Source of the DNA: JAUWQU01 sp964605095
GTDB lineage: Bacteria > Planctomycetota > Phycisphaerae > SM23-33
Reading direction: 5' to 3'
Length of the DNA stretch: 41,406 nucleotides
Assembly: GCA_964605095.1 (NCBI GenBank)
Contig: CAZSBS010000004.1
Location: 1-41,406, forward strand
In this document: positions 24,500 to 33,600 of the stretch, in pieces
Position numbering within the stretch: the stretch's first letter is position 1
How the letters are laid out: each line of letters opens with the position of its first letter
The notes under the pieces: generated by a model
Database searches by the model: none
What the model was told of the DNA's origin: nothing
The model's input: only the letters and a program-made list of their open reading frames with translations
Translations under genes and position numbers: made by a program

Positions 24500-27400
24500 A
24501 TGAACCATGCGATGAAAACGAAAACGATCCCTTCCATGAAAGCACATTTGGCGTCCGCGGCGGTGGCCGCGATCATGGCATGCGCCGGCATCGCCTCGGC
24601 GGCGGGCACCGCTCCGGATGCGATGAAGGCCTGGAAATGCTCCGGCGACATTTACATCATCACCACTCCGGAAGGCGCTGACTTGCCGGCGACGGCCAGG
24701 GAGTCCGACTTCCCCTTGCTGCTGCGGTTGAATCGCGCCAACTTCGATTTCAGCCAGGCCAAGGCCAACGGCGAGGATATCCGCTTTGCCGGCGGCGGCG
24801 GCTCGCCGCTGGCGTATCAGATTGAGCAGTGGGACGCCGCCAATGGAATTGCCGTCATCTGGGTGCGCATCCCCGCGATCACCGGCAACTCGCGACAGGC
24901 CATCACCATGTATTGGGGCAAGGCCGACGCCCAGAGCGAATCCAGCGGCGCCGCGGTCTTCAACGCCGCCAACGGCTATGCAACCGTCCTGCACCTCGAC
25001 GAGGCGCTGAAGGATGAAGTCGGCACGGTTACGCCCAAGGACGCCGGATCGACGGCGACGGACGGCATGATCGGCAAGGGGCGACACATCACCCAGGGCA
25101 AGGGCATCAACTGCGGCGATCACATCACGAAATATCCTTACAGCGGCGATCCCTTCACCTCCGAGGCCTGGGTCCGGGCCGAAAGCGCCGGTGCGGCCAT
25201 CTTCGGCTGGGGGCGGTATGCCACGAGGTTCAATGGCAAGACCGGCTCCGGCAATGAAGTGGTGATCTCCATCGGCTCCCCGCCGCGGTTCGGGTGGTCT
25301 TCCGACGGCCCGGGCGGGGCCGGATCACCCATGCCGGCGGTGATAGGGCAGTGGTATCACCTGGCCGCCACGTATTGCGACGGGAACAGCCAGTTCTATG
25401 TCAACGGCAAGCTCGAGGGCAGCCGCCGTCAGCCCGGCGCCATGTCGATGATGAACGACATCAACATGACCATCGGCGGCCTGAGGGGAAGCTACCAGTA
25501 CACCGGCGACATCGACGAGGTGCGAGTCTCGCGGGTAGCGCGTTCCGCCGACTGGATGAAGCTGGAGTACGAAAACCAGAAGGCCATGCAAGCCCTGGTC
25601 GGCTCCCTGGTGCAGCCGGGCAGCGAATTTTCGGTCTCACCGGGCCAGATCAAGGTCGCTGAGGGCAAGAGCGTGACCGTCACCGCCCAGGCCGGGGGCG
25701 CCCAGAAGGTCTATTGGGTCATCAAGAGGGATGGCGCAGATACGGTCGTCGCGGTGGACCAGTGTTCGTATACCCTCGACGCGGGGCGCGTGGTGGCGGA
25801 AACGGCGTTCGTCCTGCAGTTCAAGGCTGTGTATGCCAAGGAAGTCAAGACCAGGAACATTCTCGTTACGATCAGGGAGGAGATTCCCGAGCCGGTGTTC
25901 TACCTGAGAGCGCCCGCGGCATGGAATGGCCGGGACACCATCGAGGTGGTGCCGCAAATCAGCAATCTCGCGGCCATGCAAGCCAAAGGCGCCGGGGAAT
26001 TGAAGTACCGCTGGGCCGTGTCCGGAGGGGCCGTGATTAAGGAAATCGCGCCTGACAGGCTGGTCCTCAAGCGGTCCCAATGCGGCGGCAGGATCACCGT
26101 CAGCCTGGCGCTCAATAACGGCGGCGCGGATTTTGCCGCCAAGACGTCAATCCTGGTGACCGAGCCCAAGAAGGACCCATGGGTAGAGCGGACGCCGGGC
26201 AAGGATGAGAAGCCCGAGGACAACCAGTTCTACGCTCGCGACGACAAGAACGAGGGCACGCTCTTCTACAACGGGACCCTGGAGCAGGATGCCGAGTCCG
26301 TGTTCCTCAAGGTCTACGCCAACGACAAGATCTACAAGACCGAGAGCCGGAAGCTCGCCGCGGACAAGGCCTATGCGTTCACGGTCAAACTCAAGCCGGG
26401 CCTGATCAAGTACAAGGTGGAGTTCGGCGTCAAGGTCGGCCCCGCGGAAACCGTGCTCAAGACGGTTAACAACCTCATCTGCGGCGACGCCTACATCATT
26501 GACGGCCAGTCCAATGCCGAAGCGACCGGGCCTAATAATGGGCCGGCTCTGGACGCCCCCACGCCCCACAACGACTGGATCCGCAGTTATGGCAATCAGC
26601 TCACTGGGTCCATCAAGGGAGGTTGGGGCAACGCGATCCGAACCCGGATCTGGGGCAAGCCCGATTATGGATTCTGCCAGATAGGCGCATGGGGCATGGT
26701 GCTGGCTGAAGACATGGTGTCTAAATATCATATCCCCATCTGCATCATCAACGGCGCCTATGGCGGCACCAGGATAGACCAGCACCAGCCCAATCCAGCC
26801 AATCGCCGCGACACGAGCGGTGATAACCCATACGCCAACCCCTACAAGATATACGGCTGCCTGCTGACGCGCATCGAGGCGGCCAGGCTTACGCACGGCA
26901 TCCGCGGCGTCCTCTGGCACCAGGGCGAAAACAACCAGGGCAGCGCCTCGCCGACCGGCGACTACGACTGGAAGTCCTACCAGCAGTACTTCGTGGATAT
27001 GTCAGCCGCCTGGAAACAGGACTACCCCAACATCCAGCACTACTACATCTACCAGATTTGGCCTAACTCGTGCTCCATGGGCGGCACACATGCCGGCGAC
27101 ATGCTGCTGGAGGTCCAGAGGACCCTGCCCTCGCTCTTTTCCAACATGCGCATCATGTCCACCCTCGGCATTAAGCCTCCCGGTACGGTACATTATCCTG
27201 TTGAAGGCTATGCGGTAATGGCCCGGTTGATGAGTCCGCTCGTGGAGCAGGACAACTATGGACTGGTCCCGAAACAGGCGATCACGGCGCCGAATCTGAG
27301 GCGTGCGTATTTCACCGGCGCCGCGAAGAACGAAATCGCCCTGGATTTTGGCCAGCCGATGGCCTGGAAAGATGAATGCAAGGCCTGGATTTATCTTGAT

Positions 27401-29041
27401 GGCGCAGCAGATAAGGTCAGTTCGGGCGCAGTTTCAGGAAATGTGATCACCCTCCAGTTGAAGGCTCCAACTGAAGCGGAAACCGTCGCTTACCTATCGG
27501 GCAGGACCTGGCGCAACGAGCAGGACAACCTGATCTGCGGAGCGAACGGCATCGCAGCGCTTACGTTCTGTTCGGTCCCGCTGGCATCCTCGGCAACTGC
27601 CGAGCCGGCGCGGGTGAGCTTTGAGCCGACTATCGAGTCCCTCGAACAGTATGAGACCCCTGAATGGTTCAAGGATGCCAAGTTGGGCATCTATATGCAC
27701 TGGGGTCCGCAGAGCATTCCCGGCGTTGCCACCACCTGGTATGCCCGGTGGATCTATGAGCAGGGCAGCGAGGGCTACAAGTATCATTGTGCCACGTATG
27801 GCCATCCGTCCAAGTTTGGGTACAAGGACATCTGCAAACTCTTCAAGGCGAAGAAGTTCGACCAGGCCCAGGCGGATCGATTGGTTGCGCTCTACAAAAA
27901 GATTGGCGCCCGCTACGTTGTGCCGGTGGCGGTGCATCACGACAACTTCGACATGTGGGATTCCAAGTATCAGCCCCGGTTCAATTCCGTGGTCACGTCC
28001 GGCAAGGATGTGGTGGGGATGTGGAAGAAAGCCACCGTCAAGTACGGGCTGCACCTTGGCGTGGCCTCGCATAACGCGCGATCCTACCGGTGGTTTCAGC
28101 CGTCGCATGGCGCCGATCGCTCGGGGCCGATGGCTGGAGTCCCCTATGACGGCCAGGATCCGAATTATGCGGACCTGTACGGGGTGAAATGGAAGGATAA
28201 CGGTTCCTTCCCCGATTTCTGGTATGAGCAGATGAGCGACGTGGGGCCGCCCGCATTCGAGAAGAACTTTGAGGACCGGATGAAGGACTTGATGGACAAG
28301 TATCACCCCGACCTCTACTACGTCGACGGCGGCATCCCCTTCAAGCACGCGGGCCTGAACGTCCTGGCGCACTTCTACAACGAGAACCAGAAATGGAATG
28401 AGGGCAAGTTACAGGCCGTGGCCACGATCAAGCTGGACTGGACGCCCAATGTGGCAGTCAGTAATTACGAGTTCGGGTACCCCGATACGGTCCAGCATTA
28501 CCAGTGGCAGTCGGACAAGACCATGGGCGCCGATTGGTACTGGATCCGCAATGCCACATCAAGGTACATGTCTGCCCAGCGTGCCATTCACATGCTGATT
28601 GACACGGTCAGCAAGAACGGCAATTTGCTCCTGAACGTGCCATTGACCCCCGATGGCGAGCTCGAGCCCGAAACCATCGCCATGCTGACCGAGATGGGGC
28701 GATGCCTGGACATCATCGGCGAGGCTGTCTTTTCCACCCGAGGCTGGGTGACCGCAAATGAGGGCGGCGGTATTCGGTTCACCCGCAACAAGGGAAACAC
28801 CATCCTGTATATCACGAATCTGGGATGGTCCAACGATGAGCTTAGGATCGGGACCCTCGGTGCGTCGCGGATCGACTTGAAGACCCTGGCCAGCGTGTCA
28901 CTTCTGGGCGCCGCTGGCAAGTTGACATACGCTCAGAATGCCAATGAACTGAGGATAAAGGTGCCGCCCAAGGCGCCGTTCGAGTCTCCCGCTTACGCGT
29001 TCAAACTGACGTTCACGGGCCAGATTCCAACGCTCAAGTAG
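24500..29041 (+). CDS. Secreted multidomain sialate-O-acetylesterase-like and GH29 alpha-L-fucosidase fusion
   Basis: This 1513-aa exported protein has a signal peptide (about 1-35, ending IASA-AGT). Domains in order: a DUF2341-like segment (about 60-145), a LamG/concanavalin-like domain (about 150-375, with FYVNGKLEGSR and YTGDIDEVRVS), beta-sandwich domains (about 375-660), an SGNH-type esterase domain resembling sialate O-acetylesterases (about 660-920; nucleophile S671 in DGQSNA, WHQGEN at 806-811, candidate His at 898), and a GH29 domain from about 1040. GH29 signatures are KLGIYMHWGPQS, VAVHHDNFDMWDS and the nucleophile candidate D1276 in YYVDGG. The protein could remove O-acetyl groups and alpha-L-fucose from one substrate. 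ATG at 24500 has GGAG six bases upstream. It is divergent from the rhaT operon. Confidence 0.85.
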   Translation: MNHAMKTKTIPSMKAHLASAAVAAIMACAGIASAAGTAPDAMKAWKCSGDIYIITTPEGADLPATARESDFPLLLRLNRANFDFSQAKANGEDIRFAGGGGSPLAYQIEQWDAANGIAVIWVRIPAITGNSRQAITMYWGKADAQSESSGAAVFNAANGYATVLHLDEALKDEVGTVTPKDAGSTATDGMIGKGRHITQGKGINCGDHITKYPYSGDPFTSEAWVRAESAGAAIFGWGRYATRFNGKTGSGNEVVISIGSPPRFGWSSDGPGGAGSPMPAVIGQWYHLAATYCDGNSQFYVNGKLEGSRRQPGAMSMMNDINMTIGGLRGSYQYTGDIDEVRVSRVARSADWMKLEYENQKAMQALVGSLVQPGSEFSVSPGQIKVAEGKSVTVTAQAGGAQKVYWVIKRDGADTVVAVDQCSYTLDAGRVVAETAFVLQFKAVYAKEVKTRNILVTIREEIPEPVFYLRAPAAWNGRDTIEVVPQISNLAAMQAKGAGELKYRWAVSGGAVIKEIAPDRLVLKRSQCGGRITVSLALNNGGADFAAKTSILVTEPKKDPWVERTPGKDEKPEDNQFYARDDKNEGTLFYNGTLEQDAESVFLKVYANDKIYKTESRKLAADKAYAFTVKLKPGLIKYKVEFGVKVGPAETVLKTVNNLICGDAYIIDGQSNAEATGPNNGPALDAPTPHNDWIRSYGNQLTGSIKGGWGNAIRTRIWGKPDYGFCQIGAWGMVLAEDMVSKYHIPICIINGAYGGTRIDQHQPNPANRRDTSGDNPYANPYKIYGCLLTRIEAARLTHGIRGVLWHQGENNQGSASPTGDYDWKSYQQYFVDMSAAWKQDYPNIQHYYIYQIWPNSCSMGGTHAGDMLLEVQRTLPSLFSNMRIMSTLGIKPPGTVHYPVEGYAVMARLMSPLVEQDNYGLVPKQAITAPNLRRAYFTGAAKNEIALDFGQPMAWKDECKAWIYLDGAADKVSSGAVSGNVITLQLKAPTEAETVAYLSGRTWRNEQDNLICGANGIAALTFCSVPLASSATAEPARVSFEPTIESLEQYETPEWFKDAKLGIYMHWGPQSIPGVATTWYARWIYEQGSEGYKYHCATYGHPSKFGYKDICKLFKAKKFDQAQADRLVALYKKIGARYVVPVAVHHDNFDMWDSKYQPRFNSVVTSGKDVVGMWKKATVKYGLHLGVASHNARSYRWFQPSHGADRSGPMAGVPYDGQDPNYADLYGVKWKDNGSFPDFWYEQMSDVGPPAFEKNFEDRMKDLMDKYHPDLYYVDGGIPFKHAGLNVLAHFYNENQKWNEGKLQAVATIKLDWTPNVAVSNYEFGYPDTVQHYQWQSDKTMGADWYWIRNATSRYMSAQRAIHMLIDTVSKNGNLLLNVPLTPDGELEPETIAMLTEMGRCLDIIGEAVFSTRGWVTANEGGGIRFTRNKGNTILYITNLGWSNDELRIGTLGASRIDLKTLASVSLLGAAGKLTYAQNANELRIKVPPKAPFESPAYAFKLTFTGQIPTLK

Positions 29042-29043
29042 TC

Positions 29044-29168
29044 CTTAGAGCAGCTTAACTTTTTCTGTAGCGTTCGGCCTGCCTGTGGCGTCGCCTGCTT
29101 CGGCTTCCTTGCCTGGCTCGTCCTCGGCGACGGCCGACCTGCTACACAAAAACTTAAACTGCTCTAAG
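29044..29168. repeat. Imperfect 36-bp inverted repeat after the GH29 fusion gene
   Basis: The left arm 29044-29079 (starting CTTAGAGCAG) and right arm 29132-29168 (ending CTGCTCTAAG) are complementary at most positions, including CTTAGAGCAG, TTAA, TTTTT, TGTAGC and TCGGCC blocks, around a 52-nt centre. It begins three bases after the stop codon, so it may act as terminator or mRNA 3' end; its size and shape also suit a small MITE-like element. From 29169 to about 29600 there is no convincing gene, only short open frames without family resemblance, perhaps decayed sequence. Confidence 0.6.
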
Positions 29169-29606
29169 CAAGCGTCCTCGGAGGCCGTATTGGCCCGGGG
29201 CTGACCGGTTCGCGCGGCGCGGACGGGATATCGCGGCCGGCAGCGGCTTGAATGGTCGGGGGCGAGTTGTGGGGCTGTCATCGAACCCGGCCACCATCTC
29301 CGAGAACAGCCGGACGTTCTCGAAGTTCCTTGCCACCACGATCTATCCCTTCACGTTCGCCGGCCTGTGGCGAGGCGAGATCTGCGTCTTCACCTCGTAC
29401 TTGGCCAGACGCTTCCAGGCACTGGCCGGTCGTTGGCGCCAGGACGCCGTTGGCCTCGATGATCGCCACGCCGAAGAACTCCGCCGGCTGCCGCGGTATA
29501 CAACGCCTCGAGTTTTCTGTGCCAATCCGGGAAGGAGTTGAACCGTAAAGATGTGCAATACAAGCCGTTATGTTTACACTGTCTTCATGGGCAAGCGATG
29601 CCCAAA

Positions 29607-29632
29607 ATTATTATTATTATTATTATTATTAT
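29607..29632 (+). repeat. (ATT)n microsatellite
   Basis: Eight and two-thirds copies of ATT lie in an AT-rich patch of this GC-rich genome. The tract ends against TATATT (29630-29635), a possible -10, and about 10 nt before AGGAGG (29642-29647). Triplet gain or loss would change any promoter spacing by three bases. Confidence 0.85.
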
Positions 29633-29652
29633 ATTGATTACAGGAGGCAGAT

Positions 29653-29808
29653 ATGCCGATACTAGTCTCTGTGTACAAAGACTCCAAAAACTCTCGGAGA
29701 TTACATATGCTTTCTTACGGGTGTGGGTTTCGAAACCCGGCGGTACTGGAGTTAGACAATGGTACACGAAAATCGGCATGCAATCCGGGTGAGCACACCG
29801 CTGGCTGA
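29653..29808 (+). CDS. 51-aa ORF with near-perfect ribosome binding site
   Basis: The ATG at 29653 follows AGGAGG (29642-29647) by five bases, the strongest Shine-Dalgarno match in the window. The 51-residue product starts MPILVSVYKDSKNSRRL, contains a CGFRNPAVLELD stretch, has no membrane helix, and matches no family I know. It ends at 29808, overlapping the first 50 bases of the degenerate receiver gene in another frame. It may be a real microprotein or a leader ORF whose translation exposes or controls the receiver start at 29759. Its DNA is much more AT-rich than neighbouring genes. Confidence 0.4.
   Translation: MPILVSVYKDSKNSRRLHMLSYGCGFRNPAVLELDNGTRKSACNPGEHTAG
29725..29738. promoter_or_regulatory. 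Perfect 14-bp palindrome before the receiver gene
   Basis: GGGTTTCGAAACCC is self-complementary and ends nine bases before the TGGAG ribosome binding site of the receiver gene. It lies inside the 51-aa ORF. It could be an operator or an RNA hairpin that affects initiation at 29759. Confidence 0.3.
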
Positions 29809-30196
29809 TTGCATCGCCATCGTTGATGATGACGCCACCTACACGGCTGCGTGTGAAGAAGCGTTTGGGCAGGAAGATCTGCACATGATCTGCTTCACCA
29901 ACGGCACCGAGGCTTGGCGGGACATTCGGTCAAGGCCCAACCTTCTCCTGATCGTTGCCAACTGGATGCTGCCGGGGCTGGATGGGTACCGGATATGCCG
30001 CTTGCTGGCCCAGCAGGGGTCCGCGACAACCACCGTGTTGACGGTGGGACGACGCTTCCTTCCTGAGATTTGGGCGAAGATGCGACTGCGGGCCGACTAC
30101 GTACTGGCAAAGCCCTTTCCGGCAAGCGGGATCAAGGAACAAGCCCTGCTCCTGGTTGCGACGGCGCGTAGGCGATATGCAGCCTCCGTTCACTAG
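29759..30196 (+). CDS. Receiver-domain protein with Asn at the phospho-acceptor site
   Basis: This 145-aa protein is a stand-alone CheY-like receiver. The acidic triplet D23-D25, T95 and K118 sit where CheY has D12/D13, T87 and K109, but the phospho-acceptor position is N68 (in VANWMLPGLDGYRIC), 44 residues after D24 exactly as in CheY D57. Without the Asp it should not be phosphorylated, so it may act as a constitutive or ligand-gated binding partner, or be an inactive decoy. There is no output domain. The gene has its own TGGAG seven bases before the ATG. It precedes the structured RNA and the signalling operon. The substitution is a codon AAC; a sequencing error is possible. Confidence 0.8.
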   Translation: MVHENRHAIRVSTPLADCIAIVDDDATYTAACEEAFGQEDLHMICFTNGTEAWRDIRSRPNLLLIVANWMLPGLDGYRICRLLAQQGSATTTVLTVGRRFLPEIWAKMRLRADYVLAKPFPASGIKEQALLLVATARRRYAASVH

Positions 30197-30249
30197 CCGC
30201 CCCGTGAAAACCAGTTGGTTTCGTCGATTCAGCCGTGAGTTACTCTGGT

Positions 30250-30273
30250 GGGAGGAACCGTCCGTTTCCTCCC
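30250..30273. other. Hairpin GGGAGGAA/TTCCTCCC
   Basis: A perfect eight-base-pair stem (30250-30257 with 30266-30273) with an eight-base loop stands 54 nt after the receiver gene. It may be part of its 3' end or of the structured RNA that begins at 30314. No U-run follows. Confidence 0.4.
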
Positions 30274-30313
30274 GGTTTGCGATTGCAGGACAGGAAAAAA
30301 CACGTTTACCCGT

Positions 30314-30420
30314 GATGAGCAGGTACTAGACGGTTGCACCGATAAGTCCCGACCCTAGCCATGGGGCAACCGTCAGACTGGGAGATCTATCTTTCCGGTC
30401 TGTGCCTGCTCGTCCTTTTT
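30314..30420 (+). ncRNA. Predicted three-way-junction RNA ending in U5
   Basis: Pairing is nearly complete. P1 is 13 bp (30314-30326 with 30402-30414, two G-U pairs), P2 is a perfect 9 bp (30329-30337 with 30366-30374), P3 is 7 bp (30375-30381 with 30395-30401). P2, P3 and P1 abut with only two unpaired junction bases (TA, 30327-30328). P1 is followed by CTTTTT, as in an intrinsic terminator. P2 contains an internal CCC/GGG pair and a ten-base bulge. I recognise no family. It could be a riboswitch-like terminator before the kinase gene at 30619, the 3' end of a small RNA, or the terminator of the receiver transcript. Confidence 0.45.
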
Positions 30421-30423
30421 CCA

Positions 30424-30452
30424 CGCCACCTTTGCGCCACCTTTGCGACACC
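30424..30452 (+). repeat. Tandem 11-bp repeat
   Basis: CGCCACCTTTG occurs twice in direct succession (30424-30434 and 30435-30445) followed by a partial third unit to 30452. It lies immediately after the U5 of the predicted RNA. The remaining 30453-30618 contains no recognisable gene and only weak promoter-like words. Confidence 0.7.
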
Positions 30453-30618
30453 CGTCCCCCCGCCCACTGTGATTATCGCTGGTTCCGCATCTGACTTGAA
30501 CCCCTTGTCCGCATGATTGCGAATTTATTGTCGCTGCCGATTCATGACCTGCTCCGCTACTAAAGCACCTTCGGATGGTGGACGATAGTGTTGGTGGCGA
30601 CGGTCGGATGAAAGCAGA

Positions 30619-33600
30619 GTGGTCATGGCCACTTCGTGGCTAGACGTTCTGAGTGCGATCAAGGCGCGTGGTTTGTGTTGGTTGAGCGTGGCGCCAAGAG
30701 CGCGGACGCAAGGCGAGTCAGCGGACTCACGTGGCGAGGCTCCTCCAGGCGAAGGCGCTCTTCGGAAGATCGCTCGCTTTGCGCGCCCTCTCATCCTGAC
30801 TATTTCCGCCGGCCTCGCCTTTGGGGCCCTCCTTCGATTCCACCACGCCAGGTTCGAAGACGGCATGGTCCGCACCTTCCAGAAGCAGCAACTGGACGCC
30901 ACCCGGAGTTGGGCCGGTGCCGTGGAAGGACAGGTCGCGGGCATCCGCCGCGACCTTGTCGCCTTGGCCAGCCACCCGGACGTCTGCCGGTTTGCCCCGG
31001 GCATGAAGGAGATCCTCTCTGCCAGCCTGGCGCGGGAGAATACGGTCCTGGACAACCTCGAAGTGCTTGACGCCCAGGGGGCCGTGCTCTGGAGCAATCC
31101 GCCCGCCGCCAAGGGCAAAACCAGTTACCAGTTGAGCATGCGCCTGCCCATAGAGCTCGATGGCAAGCAGGTGGGAACGCTTGAGGCCAGCGTCAACGTA
31201 CTTGGCGCGGCCATCAGGTGCCAACCCAAGGCCGGCAGCACATACAAGAGCCTTTGCCTGCTGCTCTCCGGCACCGGCGAGGTCATCTATGGCAGCGACG
31301 CCGTCTCCAAGCCCCGACAAGTCGTTTACGCCCTTCGAGATGCCGATGCCCGGAAAGAAACGGTCCGCAACGTGGGCCTGCTTCCGTACGTGACAGATCG
31401 ATGCATCACAGCCGGCGTCTCCGGGCTGGCGGAGGCGGTTCGGCAGGAAGGCCATGTCGAGGAGTTGGTTGCCTTCGCCCCGATCAACCTGGAAGGTCGT
31501 CGGTTTGGCCTGGTGATGGGTTCGCCCAGGGCGGATGTCTCCGTGCCGATCGCCTCGCACGAACGAGTCACCTATGCGTTGATTGTGGCCCTGGCGCTAT
31601 TGTATTTCGCCACGGGGTACACCGCCTATCGTAGCGAGCGTGCCCACACCCAACTTGAGCAGCAGCGGCGCAAGTCAGCCGAAGAGTCCAGCAGAGCCAA
31701 GGGGGATTTCCTGGCCAAGATGAGCCATGAGCTCCGCACGCCCATGAACGGCATCATCAGCATGACGGAGTTGGCAATGGGTGCCGGGGATGCAGCCGAC
31801 CGGCAGAAGTACCTGTGCGTGGTCAGAGAATGCGCCGATTCGTTGCTGTGCGTCATCAATGACATCCTGGACATGTCCAAGATCGAAGCGGGCAGACTCG
31901 AACTGTGCCATGTCCCCTTCAACGTGCCGGAGTGCATGGCCAACACGCTGGCATCCCTGGCCAAACTGGCAATGGACAAGGGTTTATCTCTGTCCTGGGA
32001 GATTGACCCCGGCGTGCCGCCGGTTGTTTACGGGGACCCGGGGCGGCTGCGCCAGGTTTTCAACAATCTCATCGGCAACGCAATCAAGTACACTTGCCGC
32101 GGGGAAGTAGTCGTTAGGGTTTTGCCCCAGACGGCCAAACACGATCAGGTCGAGTTGCGGTTCGACGTCCGCGACACCGGGCCTGGGATGTCGCCGGACA
32201 ACCTGAAACGGGTGTTCAACCCCTACTACCAGTGCTCCGACGCCGAAGCATACCGAAAGGACAGCACAGGCCTGGGCCTGGCCATCGCCAAACAACTTGT
32301 CGAACGCATGGGTGGGCGATTCTCCGTCACCAGCGAGATCGGCAAGGGGACGGTCTTCACCTTCACCGCAAAGTTCGGCCCTGTCACTGGCGAGGCCCTG
32401 GCCTCTGGAAAGACACCGCTGCCTTCTCTGGGAAACGTCCGGATGCTTGTGGTCTCGAGCGTTGCGGCCAACCTGCGGCGGTTTTCCGGACTTGTCGACG
32501 CCTGGGCCGCCCATGTTGGCTGCGCCACGAGCCAGGAAGATGGGCTGCTGGCGTTGAAAGAGGCGATCGACAGGGCAGAGCCGTTTGGCCTGGTTCTTGT
32601 CGATAACAGCGACCCTTCAGTGGATGCCTTTGCCTTTGCGGAGAAGGTGTCCGCCATGAATGGGTGCGAGGAAGTCGCGCTGGTCGTCATCTACCCGGCC
32701 GGGCTGCGAGGAGATGCCGTTCGATGCCTTCAAATAGGAATCGACGCGTATCTGGGGACGCCTGTCGATGACGACCAACTCCACACCACCCTTCGAATGG
32801 CGATACAACATGCCGCATGTCAGAAGGGCCGATCCCTGGTCACCAGGTTCTACTCCCCTGATTCGCCCGGGCGTAGGATCCTCCTTGTGGAGGACAACCC
32901 CGTCAACCAGTTGGCGGCATCGCTTCTCCTGGGCCAATGGGGGCACGACGTTCACAGCGTCGGATCGGGCGAAGAGGCTCTTTCGGTGCTGGCAGACAGG
33001 GAATTTGACCTCGTGCTCATGGACCTTGAGATGCCCGGGATAAATGGCATCGAGGCGACGGCTCAGATTCGACAGCGAGAGAAGGATAGCGGAAGGCACA
33101 TACCCATCATCGCCATGACGGCCCACGCCATGGATAGCGACCGGGAGCGATGCCTGGCCGCCGGTATGGATGCGTACACGTCAAAGCCCTTCCGTCCGGA
33201 TCAGCTTCGCGGCCTGATTGCGAGAATCGCCTCCAGCGCCGCCGGCGGGCCTGCTGCGTCCGTGCCCCCGGCGGTGGCGCCAACGGCCCCCGATGATGAG
33301 CCCGTTTGGGACTTTTTGGAGGCGTTGCGGCTTGCGGATGGCAGCCGGAAGGTCGTCAGCATCATCATCAAGGCGTTCCTCAAAGACCTCCGCGAGACGC
33401 TGCCGGCCGCCCAAGACGCGGCACTGGCACGGGATGCAAAACGCCTTGGGGGACTGGCACACCGCTGGAAGGGCTCGCTGGGCCTGCTTGGCGCCAAACG
33501 GGCCTTGTCGTGCGCCGTCAAACTTGAGGAAACCTGCCGGCTCGGAGAGCCGGAGCGTCTGCTGGAAAGTTTCCAGAGACTGAATAACGAACTACTCGTG

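Noticed and set aside
30314..30420. Hammerhead ribozyme
   Set aside because: The three-way junction has a two-base linker; the conserved CUGAUGA and GAAA core segments are missing from the junction.
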